Shown in pieces: positions 33,316 through 43,888 of a stretch of DNA of 64,000 nt (position 1 is the stretch's first letter; each line of letters starts with the position of its first letter). Origin of the DNA: Jackrogersella multiformis. Taxonomy: Eukaryota > Ascomycota > Sordariomycetes > Xylariales > Hypoxylaceae. Where the stretch lies: NCBI GenBank assembly GCA_902806575.1, contig CADCXD010000009.1:1984001-2048000 (forward strand), given 5' to 3'. The translations under genes and the position numbers were made by a program. A model generated the notes under the pieces. That model did no database searches, had not been told where the DNA came from, and saw only the letters and a list, made by a program, of their open reading frames with translations.

Positions 33316-36110
33316 TCATGACTGCGTGCCAGGCCCGTCGTTTCTCACGGTAGACGTGTAGGCGACGACGCCGATGAGCACCAAGACGCCCGTGATGCAG
33401 AGGATTCTCGTGAAGAGGGGCATCGGGTGGCACAGAGAACGCCTCCAGGCACACGACAGGCATTCGCGGCAGGTTCGGGGAACAGCGTCGCTTGCCGCGT
33501 CGTTGACGGGGGGGTCTTGGCTCGGTTGCCCTGCTTGCTGTTCTCGTCCTTGCTCCGGAGCGCCGTCCTGCTGGGCTGGGCCAGGACCCCGCCTCTGCCG
33601 CCTCCCTCGTGGTAGGTTGTGGGTCTGGGCCTCGAGGTCGACGTTGGCATTGGAAGGCCCGGCCTCGGAGTCCCCAGCGGTCCCGCCCCCGAGAAAATTG
33701 CGGAGCCTCCGTATAGGAGGACGACGAGGCTGGGGGTTTTGAGCTTGGGTCCTCGTGGTTTCTTCTTGGCCCTGGGTTGGCTGATTGGCTCCGCTGGGAC
33801 GGGTGGGGGCATTTTTAGCTTGAGAAGCCTGAGAAGTAGTAGCTTCTTCTTGACCCCGGGCTCGCCGATTAGATTTGATAGACCTTCCTCTTCGAGTTGG
33901 CGGTCGATTAGGATAGAGATACCGAGTATCATATATAGGACTGAGAAAATCTGCGGAGTTCCGAGGTCTTGGTGGCTCTGCACGCTGGTCGTCGTAATAG
34001 CTGTTCTGAATCCGGGGAACAGAGGGGGGAACAGAGGGGGGAACAGAGGGAGGGGGGACAGGGGTAGGGGGAACAGAAGGGGACGGAACAGAGGGAGACT
34101 CCTCCTCTTCGATGTCTTCAATGTCTTCAATGTCTTCAATGCCTTCAATGCCTTCAATGCCTTCAATGTCTTCAATGTCTTCGATCTCTTCGACGTCTTC
34201 GATCTCCTCGACACGTGGTGATAGACCATGATGGGATGTTTCGGTGACATATGACCTCATGCTAAATACCAACGTGGTCTCGGGAGTTGGGAACAATAGA
34301 GTAGCATTTCCGACACACGTATAATTGGCTAGCGCCGTATCATTAGAGACTTGAACATGACTGGGGAGCTGAGCATGAGTTGAGGCCTCTGAAGGTAATT
34401 GAATACAATCATTACCCAACACTGACGTAAGGTAACTCGCTTCTTTAGGGTAACTTTCACTTGTGCTTATACCTGAACTTGTACCAAAAATGTCTGAGAT
34501 GCGTTGGAACTCGTCGACGAGTATGGTAAAGTATATAGTAGTAGAAGATGTACCAGACATGTTAGGAAAAGCGGCATCAGCAGGGTCGGAATAACGCAAC
34601 AATTCTTCACGACTGTAGACAAGGCGTGGAGGTCGGCCATTATCTTCCCTGTTGGCATTGGCATTGGCATTATAGCTGTTGGTATCGACAATAGACCCAT
34701 TGGCATTGACGATAAACCTGTTGGTATCGATAATAGCCCTGTTGATAGCGATGGCAGTAGACATGTTGACACTGACGTTAGATGTGTCAACAGTGGCGTT
34801 GGTCTCCTCAATAACGACGTTGGTCCCGTTGACATTGACGTAAGGCCTATTGCTAGCGGCATAGCCATCGGACTGGTTGACATGGCCGTTGGCCCCGTTG
34901 GCATGGCCACTGAAGGTGGTGACATATCCAGTGGACCCGTTAACATAATGGCTTCCCCCTCTCCCACGTTGACCGGGCACGTGAGTGTTGCCATTAGACC
35001 TGTTAGCATAACCACCAGAACCGTGGGCATGGTCGTTAGGCAGGTTAGCGGGGGAAGGCGTGCGAGTCCCGGCATGAGGGGCATTTATAACAAAGTAATT
35101 AGGGTGTTCATCAGATCCAGAAGACCTGGAGGCCCAGTAATTCGCCACTTGATTGTTCGGGGCATGGCTATGAGCAGAGCTACTGCTGGCAACAAAAGGG
35201 TAGGGTACCGTGGCGTGCTGAGATGCTTCAGTATTGGCAGCAGGGGCTTGGACAGCAGGGGCTTGGACAGCAGGGGCTTGGACAGCAGGGGCTTGAGCAC
35301 CACGGGGTAATCTGGCATTTCTCCTCCTCCGAGGTCGTGTAGGCCTATTCAAAGATTGATTGTTGGTGCCGCTCACTGTATTGGATCTGACTCGTCGAGC
35401 GGGAGCAGTAATACTATTATCGGGCACAGCCGTGGCCTGAGGTGAAGGGGTCACTGGTTCGACATTGTTGCTGCAATCACATTCGCCATCAGCATGAGGG
35501 ATAATCATAACCGACGAAAAGTAAGACGAAAGGTAAGACAAAACTGAACTAACCGCTCAACGGTCTGGCGGGAAGACTCGGGCCCCATGGAGAGAGGATT
35601 TGGGATTGGGATTGGCTCCCTTCCGCGGTCCCCATCGTTGCTCTCTATCTCTGCATACACACCGGTCTGCGAACGGGCAATCTGGAGACGTATACGTAGG
35701 GCCAGTTTCAGCGGGTCGGTTGTGTGATGATATTCAACAGCGGACGGCTCGCTCTGAAGCTCCCGTGGATACGAAAGTAACCATTGAGCAATAACGAAGC
35801 CCGCAGCAGTTGCTGATTCAGTTGTGGTGGGATCGAGAGAAGGCTGATTTAGCGACTCGAAAGAAGGCCGGTTCAGCGTCTCGAAAGAAGGTCTCGCCCA
35901 TAACTCTCCCGTAACTGAGCTCTCGGTGGTTGTAGGCTCATTTTGAGGTTCATTATAACGATCCTCAGCCTGTTGCTGATCAGAAGCCGGAGGCTGTTCG
36001 GGTTGTTGCTCGGGTTGCTAGTCCATTGAGCTGCCTGGGCTTTGTTCTTGTGACCATCGGCGGATACTGTCTTCTACTGGAGACACGCTGGTTGGGCGGG
36101 CGGGATACAT
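33316..36110 (-). CDS. Repeat-rich tail-anchored membrane protein with an in-frame UAG, unknown function
   Basis: I do not recognise a family. The long frame ends at 33316. It can be extended upstream by an 83-nt intron (35553-35471, GTTAGT donor, TTGCAG acceptor, GCTGAT branch) to a second coding-like exon, 36110-35554. From the ATG at 36110 the frame runs 30 codons, hits TAG at 36020-36018, then continues as Gln/Pro-rich coding (QPEQQPEQPPASDQQQ) into the long frame: 903 residues if the UAG is passed. Without it, the first ATG of the long frame lies within the proposed intron. The body is low complexity: four AVQAP repeats, Asn/Gly/Thr-rich degenerate repeats, an IED/IEG tract and PPSVP repeats. 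Near the C-terminus a Cys cluster (CRECLSCAWRRSLCHP) precedes one helix (ILCITGVLVLIGVVAYTS) and a nine-residue tail, as in tail-anchored proteins. The UAG may be a nonsense mutation, a readthrough site or the end of an unseen small intron. Confidence 0.6.
34106..34210 (-). repeat. 9-nt coding repeat (IED/IEG/VEE tract)
   Basis: About eleven units of TTCAATGTC / TTCAATGCC / TTCGATCTC on the plus strand, which read as Ile/Val-Glu-Asp/Gly/Glu triplets in the minus-strand protein. The internal GCC variants cluster in the middle, so the array seems to have grown by local duplication. Confidence 0.85.
35236..35295 (-). repeat. 15-nt tandem coding repeat, four copies (AVQAP)
   Basis: Four near-identical copies of GACAGCAGGGGCTTG in tandem encode AVQAP pentapeptides on the minus strand. 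Their near identity at the DNA level suggests recent expansion and likely length polymorphism. Confidence 0.9.
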
Positions 36111-36289
36111 GAAGGATATTGGTAGATATTAACGAACGATATTCCGAGTCGCAGCGAAAGACCCAAGAAAGATGCCAAGAAATGTAGATAGCTGATAATG
36201 CTCTCCTTATGATTCTATTCCCTGATTCAAATGGCGTCGGAAGCGAGAAGTAGTCGGGACGACGTAACAGGGAAGAAATAGGCAGAGTC

Positions 36290-37114
36290 CTATTGGATCT
36301 GCTCGAGAAGCTTGCGCCTTCTCCTCTCTATGAGTTCCTCTTGGACCTCTTCTAGAGTAGGTAGCTCCCAACCTTTACCGTCTCCTGCGTCCCCGGGAAG
36401 AGGCTCCCATCCTGGAGGTGGTTCAGGCTTTCCTTGATTCAGCAGGACCTCGAAAGCCTCGCGCTCCTTCTCGGCTTCATATTGCAGTAGCGTTTCGCCT
36501 TCCTCATCGGGTGCATACCCGTAGTACTTGGCGTCGACTGCCTTCCTCAAATCATCGCGGCTCTCGAGCGGTTTCTCATTGTCATGTACCCTCTTCTGGG
36601 TAGCAGCCTCGAACAATTCCTTGACTCCTGGTAGTTCTTTTGCCCGACCAAAATACCTGTAGCCTTTCCCTCCCCCTGGTATTTCCCTGCCCGTCTCGTC
36701 GTAGATTTTCCCACCGCCACGCATATAGTTAGGACCTCCCAAGTTCCGTATCTGCACCTCCCACATATGCTTCTCGCGCATGAGCTTGTTGATTTCGTCA
36801 TTGAGATCTCGGATCTGGTAGTCGCTGAGAGCCGAGTCTTGGATGCGGGACACCTTTCGGCTGATTTCCTTGAGTGTTTGGCCTCTCCACTTCTCACATG
36901 AAGGGATGGAGTCGACTTCGGTGATAACCTTGGGTCGTCGTGTTCGTCCCGCGTCAATGATACCCAAATCCGCGGCCTGGGCCTCACGGAAGCGGAAGAG
37001 CATAGACTGGGCTTTCTCGGAGTTACGCGCCTATTTAACGGTTAGTGACAGGTCTATTTACATACGGATGCTTGAATATAGAGAAGGATATTTAAAAGAG
37101 CTTTCGTTTACCAT
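36290..37114 (-). CDS. ISY1: Pre-mRNA-splicing factor Isy1
   Basis: Component of the NineTeen/Prp19-associated spliceosome that helps control splicing fidelity. Two exons: the start codon alone at 37114-37112, an 81-nt intron (GTAAAC donor, AAATAG acceptor) and 37030-36290, giving 247 residues. The spliced N-terminus MARNSEKAQSMLFRFREAQA is the hallmark of the family, which is why I place the ATG in its own exon. Further family blocks are EVDSIPSCEKWRGQTLKEIS, IQDSALSDYQIRDLNDEINK, NLGGPNYMRGGGKIYDETG and GKGYRYFGRAKELPGVKELF. The C-terminal third is Glu/Arg-rich. The gene is tandem with the repeat-rich gene, about 180 bp upstream of it. Confidence 0.93.
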
Positions 37115-39057
37115 TTTGATGACTTGATCCTGAGTTTCTGGGTTTTTGATAACGTTATGTTAGTTGTTAGTTCAACTCAAGGGAAAATTTATGAAAAGTT
37201 ATGGCCGTTGACGGAGAAATATTAAGATAGGTACCTAGGTGTAGGTAGATGAATTAATATTTAATTTCTAGTATCGGGCACTGACGAGGAGGAGTAAAGT
37301 TAAATTTCTCAGCCTCGTTTTGTTGCGGCTAGGTAAGGGAAATTAATAAAGTGGGTACATAGTGGCTGGTATGAGCCAATCGCGGTGGTCTGAACGCGAC
37401 GCGGAGTTACTATATCTTTGGTTGCACATGCACTCTTAACAACTTAAACCTTTCATCATTCTTTACAACACATTACTACCTACTATTACTTCCGGCATTC
37501 ACGGTATTTATACCTAATTTATGGTGAATCTAGCCCATCGGCCGAGCAGCTTATCAGTACAATGACTTATAATTATGGACATTTACAACAGCATTTACTT
37601 GATTACCTAGGTACATATAGGTAACCAACTTTTAAGTACAACTCAACTACAAGAAGCATATCTACAAGAAGCATCTGTAAACCAGTCTTATTTATAAACA
37701 TAATATCGTCCCCAAATTCTAAAGGCAAACACTCATACACTTTTCGCAAGCCGCACCTACTACTCTATTCAACTGTTATATTATACAAGATCACCACCGC
37801 GTCCTTGGATGCTCGGCTATCTAAAGCCATTCAACCAATTGACTTCCTTAAGCTTTATACCTCTCATCTAATAAGACCAATATCTCCCTCTTCAACAACA
37901 CAAAGACGACAACCAATGTCGTCGACATCAATTTTGTTTCCACTCTAGCAATGAAGAGACCTCTCACAGAGAATGTTGGAGCTGCAAGGTCTTAGATCTG
38001 CGGCATATGACAACACAAAAGAACAGAGATCTGAGCTGGGAGATTCACACCTCTAGCCCGTCGTTGACTTCCTGTCCCCAATACTAATATAGGTCCTACG
38101 ACCATCCAACCGCAGGCAATGACGACAAATAGCACATGGCGAAGAATGGCACTCATTCGATGATGTCCGTATAGTTTTCAATCGGAGCCTTGCCGGATGT
38201 GTTCGGGCCTGTTTAGTGGGTTGATCATGGAACAGTCCATAGTTGCCAATGCTAGCAGGTTCTCCTTTTTTCTTGTTGTCTGCGACAGCAGCGATACAAC
38301 TCAAGATAGCCCTGTGATGACCAATATCCAAAAAGCCAAATTTGCAGACAGCCTGAACAAACTCCCGTCTCGTCATCGTGCGAGATAGGGGCGAGGGAAT
38401 GGTTGTCCATGAGAACCAGAGAGCTAATCTGAGGGCATATCTATTCTGTTGATATCATCTTGCTATTCGCGTCAACCTACCACAACCCCCATTCTGCTAT
38501 TTGCAGGAGACTATACTATTCTCTTAGATAATATGTTAAGACCTAGGAAGTCCTAGCAGCTTAGCCTCATGTACTATACTAAAATGCAAAAGAGGTGTAC
38601 CTAGCCTACCTAGTGCGAGTTAAGGGGGCACTACAGTCAGTTTTCTCACCTTATGCAATGTATATTTGTCTTCTATAATTTCATTATTTTTCTGCTCGCC
38701 GTCATCAACTAACTCTCCCTATCTCCTTGACTTTCTCTCCCATAATACAGAAGACGAAGATAGGGGTTTAGTACAGTCTATACCATCCCCCGCTGATCAC
38801 CCGACTTGGTCTACTTCCCTCCTGTCAATACCTAGGTAGTCTAGGCCAACTTGCCGTGCATATCCCGTCTCCTTACTCTCCCCCGGCTTGTGAACCAAAC
38901 CGTACTTCCGAGTCGTCTCGTCTAAGGAGGAATGAGTAGCAACATCCGAAGTAGTAGTCAGCCTGTTCTATTCAAATATTCCATCTTTATAACTTTGTGC
39001 CTGTCGTGTTAGTTCATATCTCGAATACATCGGACCCAGGGCCAGGTACTTGGGTCG

Positions 39058-39288
39058 ATGGGAGAGACAGACCCGGAAACGATATTGCAACGGGCTGGGC
39101 ATGCTGCTGTTACCATCCTCGTCGATGTTCAGCAAGCTCTAGGAAACCATAGTACTCTTGCTAGTGCTGAAGAGTTCCGGAAGAGAAGTAGCTATGTGCA
39201 AATCTGGTCACTTTTTCGGTGAGATAGGCTTGCCGTCTGGGCGTGGATCGATGTTGTGCAGTGGATAGAAACGTCCTCGTGGTTGTAG
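39058..39288 (+). pseudogene. Possible decayed gene fragment
   Basis: From the ATG at 39058 a 54-codon frame looks coding (GETDPETILQRAGHAAVTI, then EEFRKRSSYVQIWSLFR). It meets TGA at 39220-39222 and continues in the same frame with DRLAVWAWIDVVQWIETSSW before TAG at about 39286. I do not recognise the family. It could equally be a chance frame; a GTGAGA at the TGA could be a donor, but I found no convincing acceptor exon. Confidence 0.2.
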
Positions 39289-40707
39289 CCACCGCTCACA
39301 GAGTCTTCGTCGTCAAGACTAACCAGCACGCAGGCTTCGCCTGCAAGGCAGCCCTCTGGTATGCAGTCGTGGCAACTATAGACCAGAATGTATGCCCAAC
39401 ATATGGCTTCTACTCAACTATGTTCTGGAAACGGATTTACTGATCAATCGCAAAGAGAGAATATGATATGGCCAATTATGGTGTGTCTGAAGTATCAAGA
39501 TGAAACTATTGCATGGCTGTGGTAAGGTGGGCGTTTCGTCTAATGAGGATATACAAAAAAGGTAGTAGAGACGGTTAAATATAGTAGTAGACGCTGTTAG
39601 TTCTCGAGAAACACCATTACCTGCTCACGATCTACCTGGCGGTGGTGTCTGATTCACTACCACAGGTCAAAGGTAGAATCTAGTTTCAAAAAAGATCTTT
39701 TAGAACAAACATAGGTATCTTCCTCGCAGTATACAGCTGGGTGAGAGCTACATGTTTGTACGACTATGCTATAGTAAATAGAGGCTCGAGAAAAGCTGTG
39801 ATAACTGTTTTCTTAACGAAGATCAGTTTTCTAGTCGATTTTCTTATATCGAATTCGAGTCGAATGTGTCATTACATCTATAGTACCGAGTGCTGTCTAC
39901 CTAATGTTGAACTCTTAGCAATATTCATCTCCTAGTAGCTAGTAGACTTGTACTTTAAAGAAAGAAAGCAAGTACTGTATCAGAGAACTACATCTACAGG
40001 ATCTTGTATGCATACATGGCTCGTTGTATGCTTCAGTCTCAAGGGAAACTAGCAGCCACTCACCCACTTACTCTCCCTTATACTCTATCATTGCTATGTA
40101 GGTAGGTTAGACCGGGACTCAATCTCTTCGACCAACACTTCTACATACGTACCGGTAGCTTGTGATCCACGCATAACCCTAGATTCCAGGCACCTAAGCA
40201 TATGGTTAATCAATTACCACGCTGCTACACGAAAAGGGGTAGGTATAAGTAACTAACCACCCTTTCCAACATCCAGTATCATTCGTCGAGTACCAGCTTC
40301 GAACCTCACCCCATATCACCAGACCCCCATCTGGAAAGGTAGCTACTCGACAGGAGTCAATTTATTCTCGAGCCATCTCCATCAGATCCCATCATCAGCC
40401 ACCTACCCTCCTTGCCTACCGACACCCTAGCCGATTCACTAGAAAATGTCACATATCACATCACAGAGCACAGGAAAGATATCAAATCACCTCATCACCC
40501 CCCTCCGCGAAACCGATCTCAATGATCAAGATTTTATTCACACGACCAACTCCTTATCTAACTAGGTAGATACCTAGGTAATCAAGCAAGCAGTTACGAA
40601 ACCCGACGCCGGACATAGGTAAGTACATCAAATGGGGTTCATTCGTTCCGCATCTGCCCTCGTATCCGCCTGTGATCATGTCCAGACATTACGACTCGAA
40701 TCCTCTC

Positions 40708-40731
40708 CCTTCCTTTCCTTTCCTTTCCTTT
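40708..40731. repeat. TTCCT pentanucleotide microsatellite
   Basis: Four to five tandem TTCCT units just downstream of the WBP1 stop codon, probably in its 3' untranslated region. Confidence 0.8.
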
Positions 40732-40787
40732 GTTTTCCGTTCCGTTCCTTTTTGTAATCGTCCCTCAACTACTCAGACACCTATCCC

Positions 40788-42415
40788 CTACTGCGTCTTC
40801 TTGCTCTCGCCGTTGGCCGCGGGTTTGCTATATAGCCACAGGGCGCAGAACGCGAGCCACCCGATGACGGTGGCGCCGATGCCGGCGATCCAGGGCCAGG
40901 CGCCGCTGATGACGAAGCTGCGGGGCCACTCGTCGTGGGCGAAGTGGCGCACCGACACCGTGTTCTTCTCCTCGACGTTGGTGTAGAAGGGCCTCTTGTA
41001 GTTAATCTTGAAGTTGAAGATGCCGTGCTGGTCCGGCAGCTTGAAGGATGCCGAGTATGTTGTGCTGTCTCTGGAGGTCAGGATGGGTTCGAGATTTAGC
41101 CGGTGGAATGGCGAGAGCATGCTGAACTCGAGCTGCAGCTCGTCCGACTCGGGAACGGTGAAGGGGATGTATTTATCCCAGGAATACTCGGAGATGGAAA
41201 TATAGTAAGACTGATTCGCGTTAGCTAGGTTTACCTTTTTAAAAAGGGGGGTATATAACTTACAACATCGTTTTTGATACGGTAGATCTTGGGGTTGCTG
41301 GTAACGTTGTTAATTCCACCTTCGTTTAGGTGGTGTTCGACCCCGTTCACTTTGAGAACACCCGTCTCCTTGAAGGTCCAACCTGATACCATCTTGGCGA
41401 ACTCTCGGTTCAGTGTGCCAACTTCCTTCGTCTCGCCCACCTTCTTCACCTTAGCATCAAACCACTTGTCACTCAACAGCTCGGCAGAACCGATGACGGC
41501 GAAACGCGCGTTGTTGCGCGCCTGCACGGTGCTCACGAGGGAGAGCTGGGCGCCGGTTGCGAAGAGGTCGTCGACGGATTCGGCTTGTTCTTTCGGATTG
41601 TAGCTGTAAGATGTGGAGGGAGCGCGCAGGATCGGCGTGAGGAGGGAGCCTTGGCCGAGGGTCTGGCCAGTCCCGCTAGGGAAAGCGATGAATTCGCCGC
41701 CCGAGGATTCTGGTGAGAAGAAGTCTCTAACGCCAGGTCGAAGAGCTCCAGGGGGTGGCAACAGCAGCACATCGTGCTTTTCCGAGGCAGATAATACGTC
41801 GTAGTTGAAATGGTCGACCACGAGGCCCTGGCGGTCGGCTGGTAGGTGAATGTCTAACTCGATGAGGAGAGAAACGATGTGGGATGGGGCAGATTGAGAG
41901 GCGGAGAGGGCGAGGAGGATGTTGCCGTTGGCATTGATGAAGTCAAGGAGGATCTTAGGTGTCAGGTTAGGACCAAGGCCTTTTTGTATGAGCGTATTAG
42001 TTTCTCATGCCTAGAGCTATCTAGAGTATCTACCTAGGTAGAAGGTAGGCAAGGCAAGGCAATAAACATACCCTTTGACTTGCTTGGGAAGAAAATAACG
42101 TGATCATAAGACTTCTCGCCTAGGTGGAATAAGTGTAGACTCTCGCTCTTGGGAGATTCATAGTTGATCTGAAATCCGCGGCCTGGTTGCGAGGTAACAT
42201 CAGTTAGCATGGACGACGAGGTATTACTAAAGCTATCTGCTAAGGAAACGAGCTTTGTATGATTTGTACGAACCTTCTAAGTCGCCGAAGAACTTGGAAT
42301 AGGTCTCCTTCTCGGCAGCATCATCGAGGACGACCAGTAGCCTATCGCCGCTAGAGCTAATGGCGTGGACGAGGGCCACCCAGAAGAGGAGGACGAAAGA
42401 TATTAACGACTTCAT
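40788..42415 (-). CDS. WBP1: Oligosaccharyltransferase subunit Wbp1 / OST48
   Basis: Essential subunit of the ER oligosaccharyltransferase complex that attaches glycans to Asn residues of nascent proteins. Four exons: 42415-42274, 42182-42072, 41979-41264 and 41210-40788, giving 463 residues with all joins in frame. A signal peptide (KSLISFVLLFWVALVHA) starts at the chosen ATG; an upstream in-frame extension lacks this logic. The luminal domain shows GDRLLVVLDD, RGFQINYESP, INANGNILLALS and LVVDHFNYD. One membrane helix near the C-terminus (IAGIGATVIGWLAFCALWLY) is followed by a short cytosolic tail ending KKTQ, a perfect KKXX ER-retrieval signal. Intron 2 (41980-42071) contains a perfect TACCTAGGTA motif at 42031-42040. 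The final exon is GC-rich. The gene is divergent from the complex I subunit gene. Confidence 0.94.
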
Positions 42416-43036
42416 CTCGGCGATGTCTCTGTGGTCAATTGGCTTCAAAGACAACAAGGAAAGAAGAAAAGGGTCGCGACAGCAATAATATGGCCGCGCA
42501 TGGGACCTGTGTCCGTCGTGAGAATTTCAAGGTGGTCGCCTTTTTTTCGTTGTGTTAATGTTTATGAACAAAAAGTCCGAATGGAAGACGGGACCAGCTG
42601 TCTTACTTTCTTTACTTACACCAACTGCTATTAACTTTTTGAAGGTCTGGTATACGTAGCCCGTACCTGCCAAGCCTTATAGATGTACATTGTACAAGTA
42701 TCCTAGGTACTTCGGAATGTGGAGTCTGGACATGGGCTCATGGACCCCACTAAATTACGTCGCCCTAGGTATTTCGATATGCACAGACCATCTAAGTACG
42801 TAACCCACGTACTTCGTATATAACCCACCATGACCAATGACCAATGACCAATTACCTCACAGCTCACAACTTCACCCCAATCGAAGCTTCATCGACCGAT
42901 GACCACTTTCCAGAATCCCGCCCCTCACCCGAGACGAGACCAGAGGTCAATTGACTAGGCCCTCCGTACACCAACCCACTCCATCAAGACCTAGGAGAAA
43001 GCAATAAACATCGAAACACCCTCCCCTCCCCAAAAA
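42416..43036. other. Divergent promoter region WBP1 / complex I 9.5 kDa subunit
   Basis: About 620 bp with no gene. A CCTAGGTA motif lies near 42700. A threefold CCAATGA/GACCAATGACC-type direct repeat is at about 42829-42853, which resembles CCAAT-box sequences and may matter for the two promoters; that role is inferred. Confidence 0.6.
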
Positions 43037-43382
43037 ATGTCCGACCAGACGCCCCAATTCTGGGACGGTCCCATCCGGTTCCTTCGCTGGTCCGCCCGCG
43101 CGAAGCCCGCCTACTTCTGGTCCGTCATCATCGGCGTGTCCGGCCCCGTCATGCTGCTCACCGTCCCGCCCATCCTGAAGAAGCTCGGCTACGAGAGGGC
43201 CTCGCCCATCCCCATGACATACCCCGGTACGTCCTATTCGCACTGTCCATCCCCTCGGACGGCCCTCAAAAAGAGCAGGAACTAGGAGTTTATATTATGT
43301 ACGAGAGAGAGAACCTAGCTAACGTGAATAACAAACAGTCCCTCCCGGTCCGAGGAAGACGCTACGGGGCTACGACGATTGA
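43037..43382 (+). CDS. NADH:ubiquinone oxidoreductase 9.5 kDa subunit (complex I accessory)
   Basis: Small accessory membrane subunit of mitochondrial complex I. Two exons, 43037-43226 and 43339-43382 (GTACGT donor, AACAG acceptor), give 77 residues, matching the family length. Visible family features are WDGPIRFLRWSARAKPAYFW, a single helix (SVIIGVSGPVMLLTVPPI), the PIPMTYP motif that spans the splice site and the conserved tail GPRKTLRGYDD. The short second exon is required to restore this tail. There is no cleavable presequence, as usual for this subunit. Exon 1 is GC-rich. The gene converges on the BEACH-protein gene. Confidence 0.92.
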
Positions 43383-43888
43383 ACCACACCACATGAACAC
43401 CGCCCCGGAATAGGGAGTTGGGAGGTAGCTGCGACTGCAGATCAGGGCGAAGATCTGTACATGTATATACGACGGGGCGCGCTCGACGAGCTTGGAGCCA
43501 ATGGTAAACTCAAACGAAACGAGGAGGGTTGCAAAGTCCATGAATAGTTGTAGAATATACTACAAAGACGAACATCAACACGGAAGCTTCGCGGAGTTTG
43601 ATCAATAAATCCATTCGATTCATTTTATTTCTTGCTCTGTTTACACGACAAGCGCCCACGCCACGCCACGCCACGCCACGCCATTTCTCGCAGTCCTAGT
43701 CTAGGTAGGTAGGCTGGCCGTCTATCCTGGAAACCAAAACTGCCTCTCCGCGATTGGAACCCGTCGTGTCATGTCGTATCAAATATGAGAACCTCCCTAA
43801 ATCTTATGTAAACGCCGGTCTATGCGCAGATGCTTTTCGACCGCGCCTTCCAGAGCACCGTATGTGGCTGCTTTTCGTGGACGAGACT
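43383..43888. other. Convergent 3' intergenic region
   Basis: Between the complex I subunit and BPH1. It contains a CCACG pentanucleotide repeat (about 43655-43682) and one weak dispersed-motif copy near 43700. No gene. Confidence 0.6.
43655..43682. repeat. CCACG pentanucleotide microsatellite
   Basis: About five tandem CCACG units in the convergent 3' region between the complex I subunit and BPH1. Confidence 0.9.

Larger units (their letters stand above)
37115..40787. other. 3.7 kb gene-poor intergenic region
   Basis: No firm gene. Two coding-like fragments exist: a minus-strand 107-codon frame at 38053-38376, and a plus-strand fragment starting at 39058 that is broken by TGA at 39220 and TAG soon after (see findings). 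Motif copies lie at 37228-37250, 37602-37615, 38826-38840 and 40563-40582. A TTCCT pentanucleotide run is at about 40708-40731. Confidence 0.5.

Noticed and set aside
33316..35541. Treating 33316-35541 as a complete single-exon gene
   Set aside because: The frame opens with TTG; its first ATG lies in a likely intron, and a coding-like upstream exon joins in phase at 35470/35554.
38053..38376. Minus-strand 107-codon frame
   Set aside because: Starts with ATG and looks mildly coding, but no family, splice partner or conserved motif can be named.
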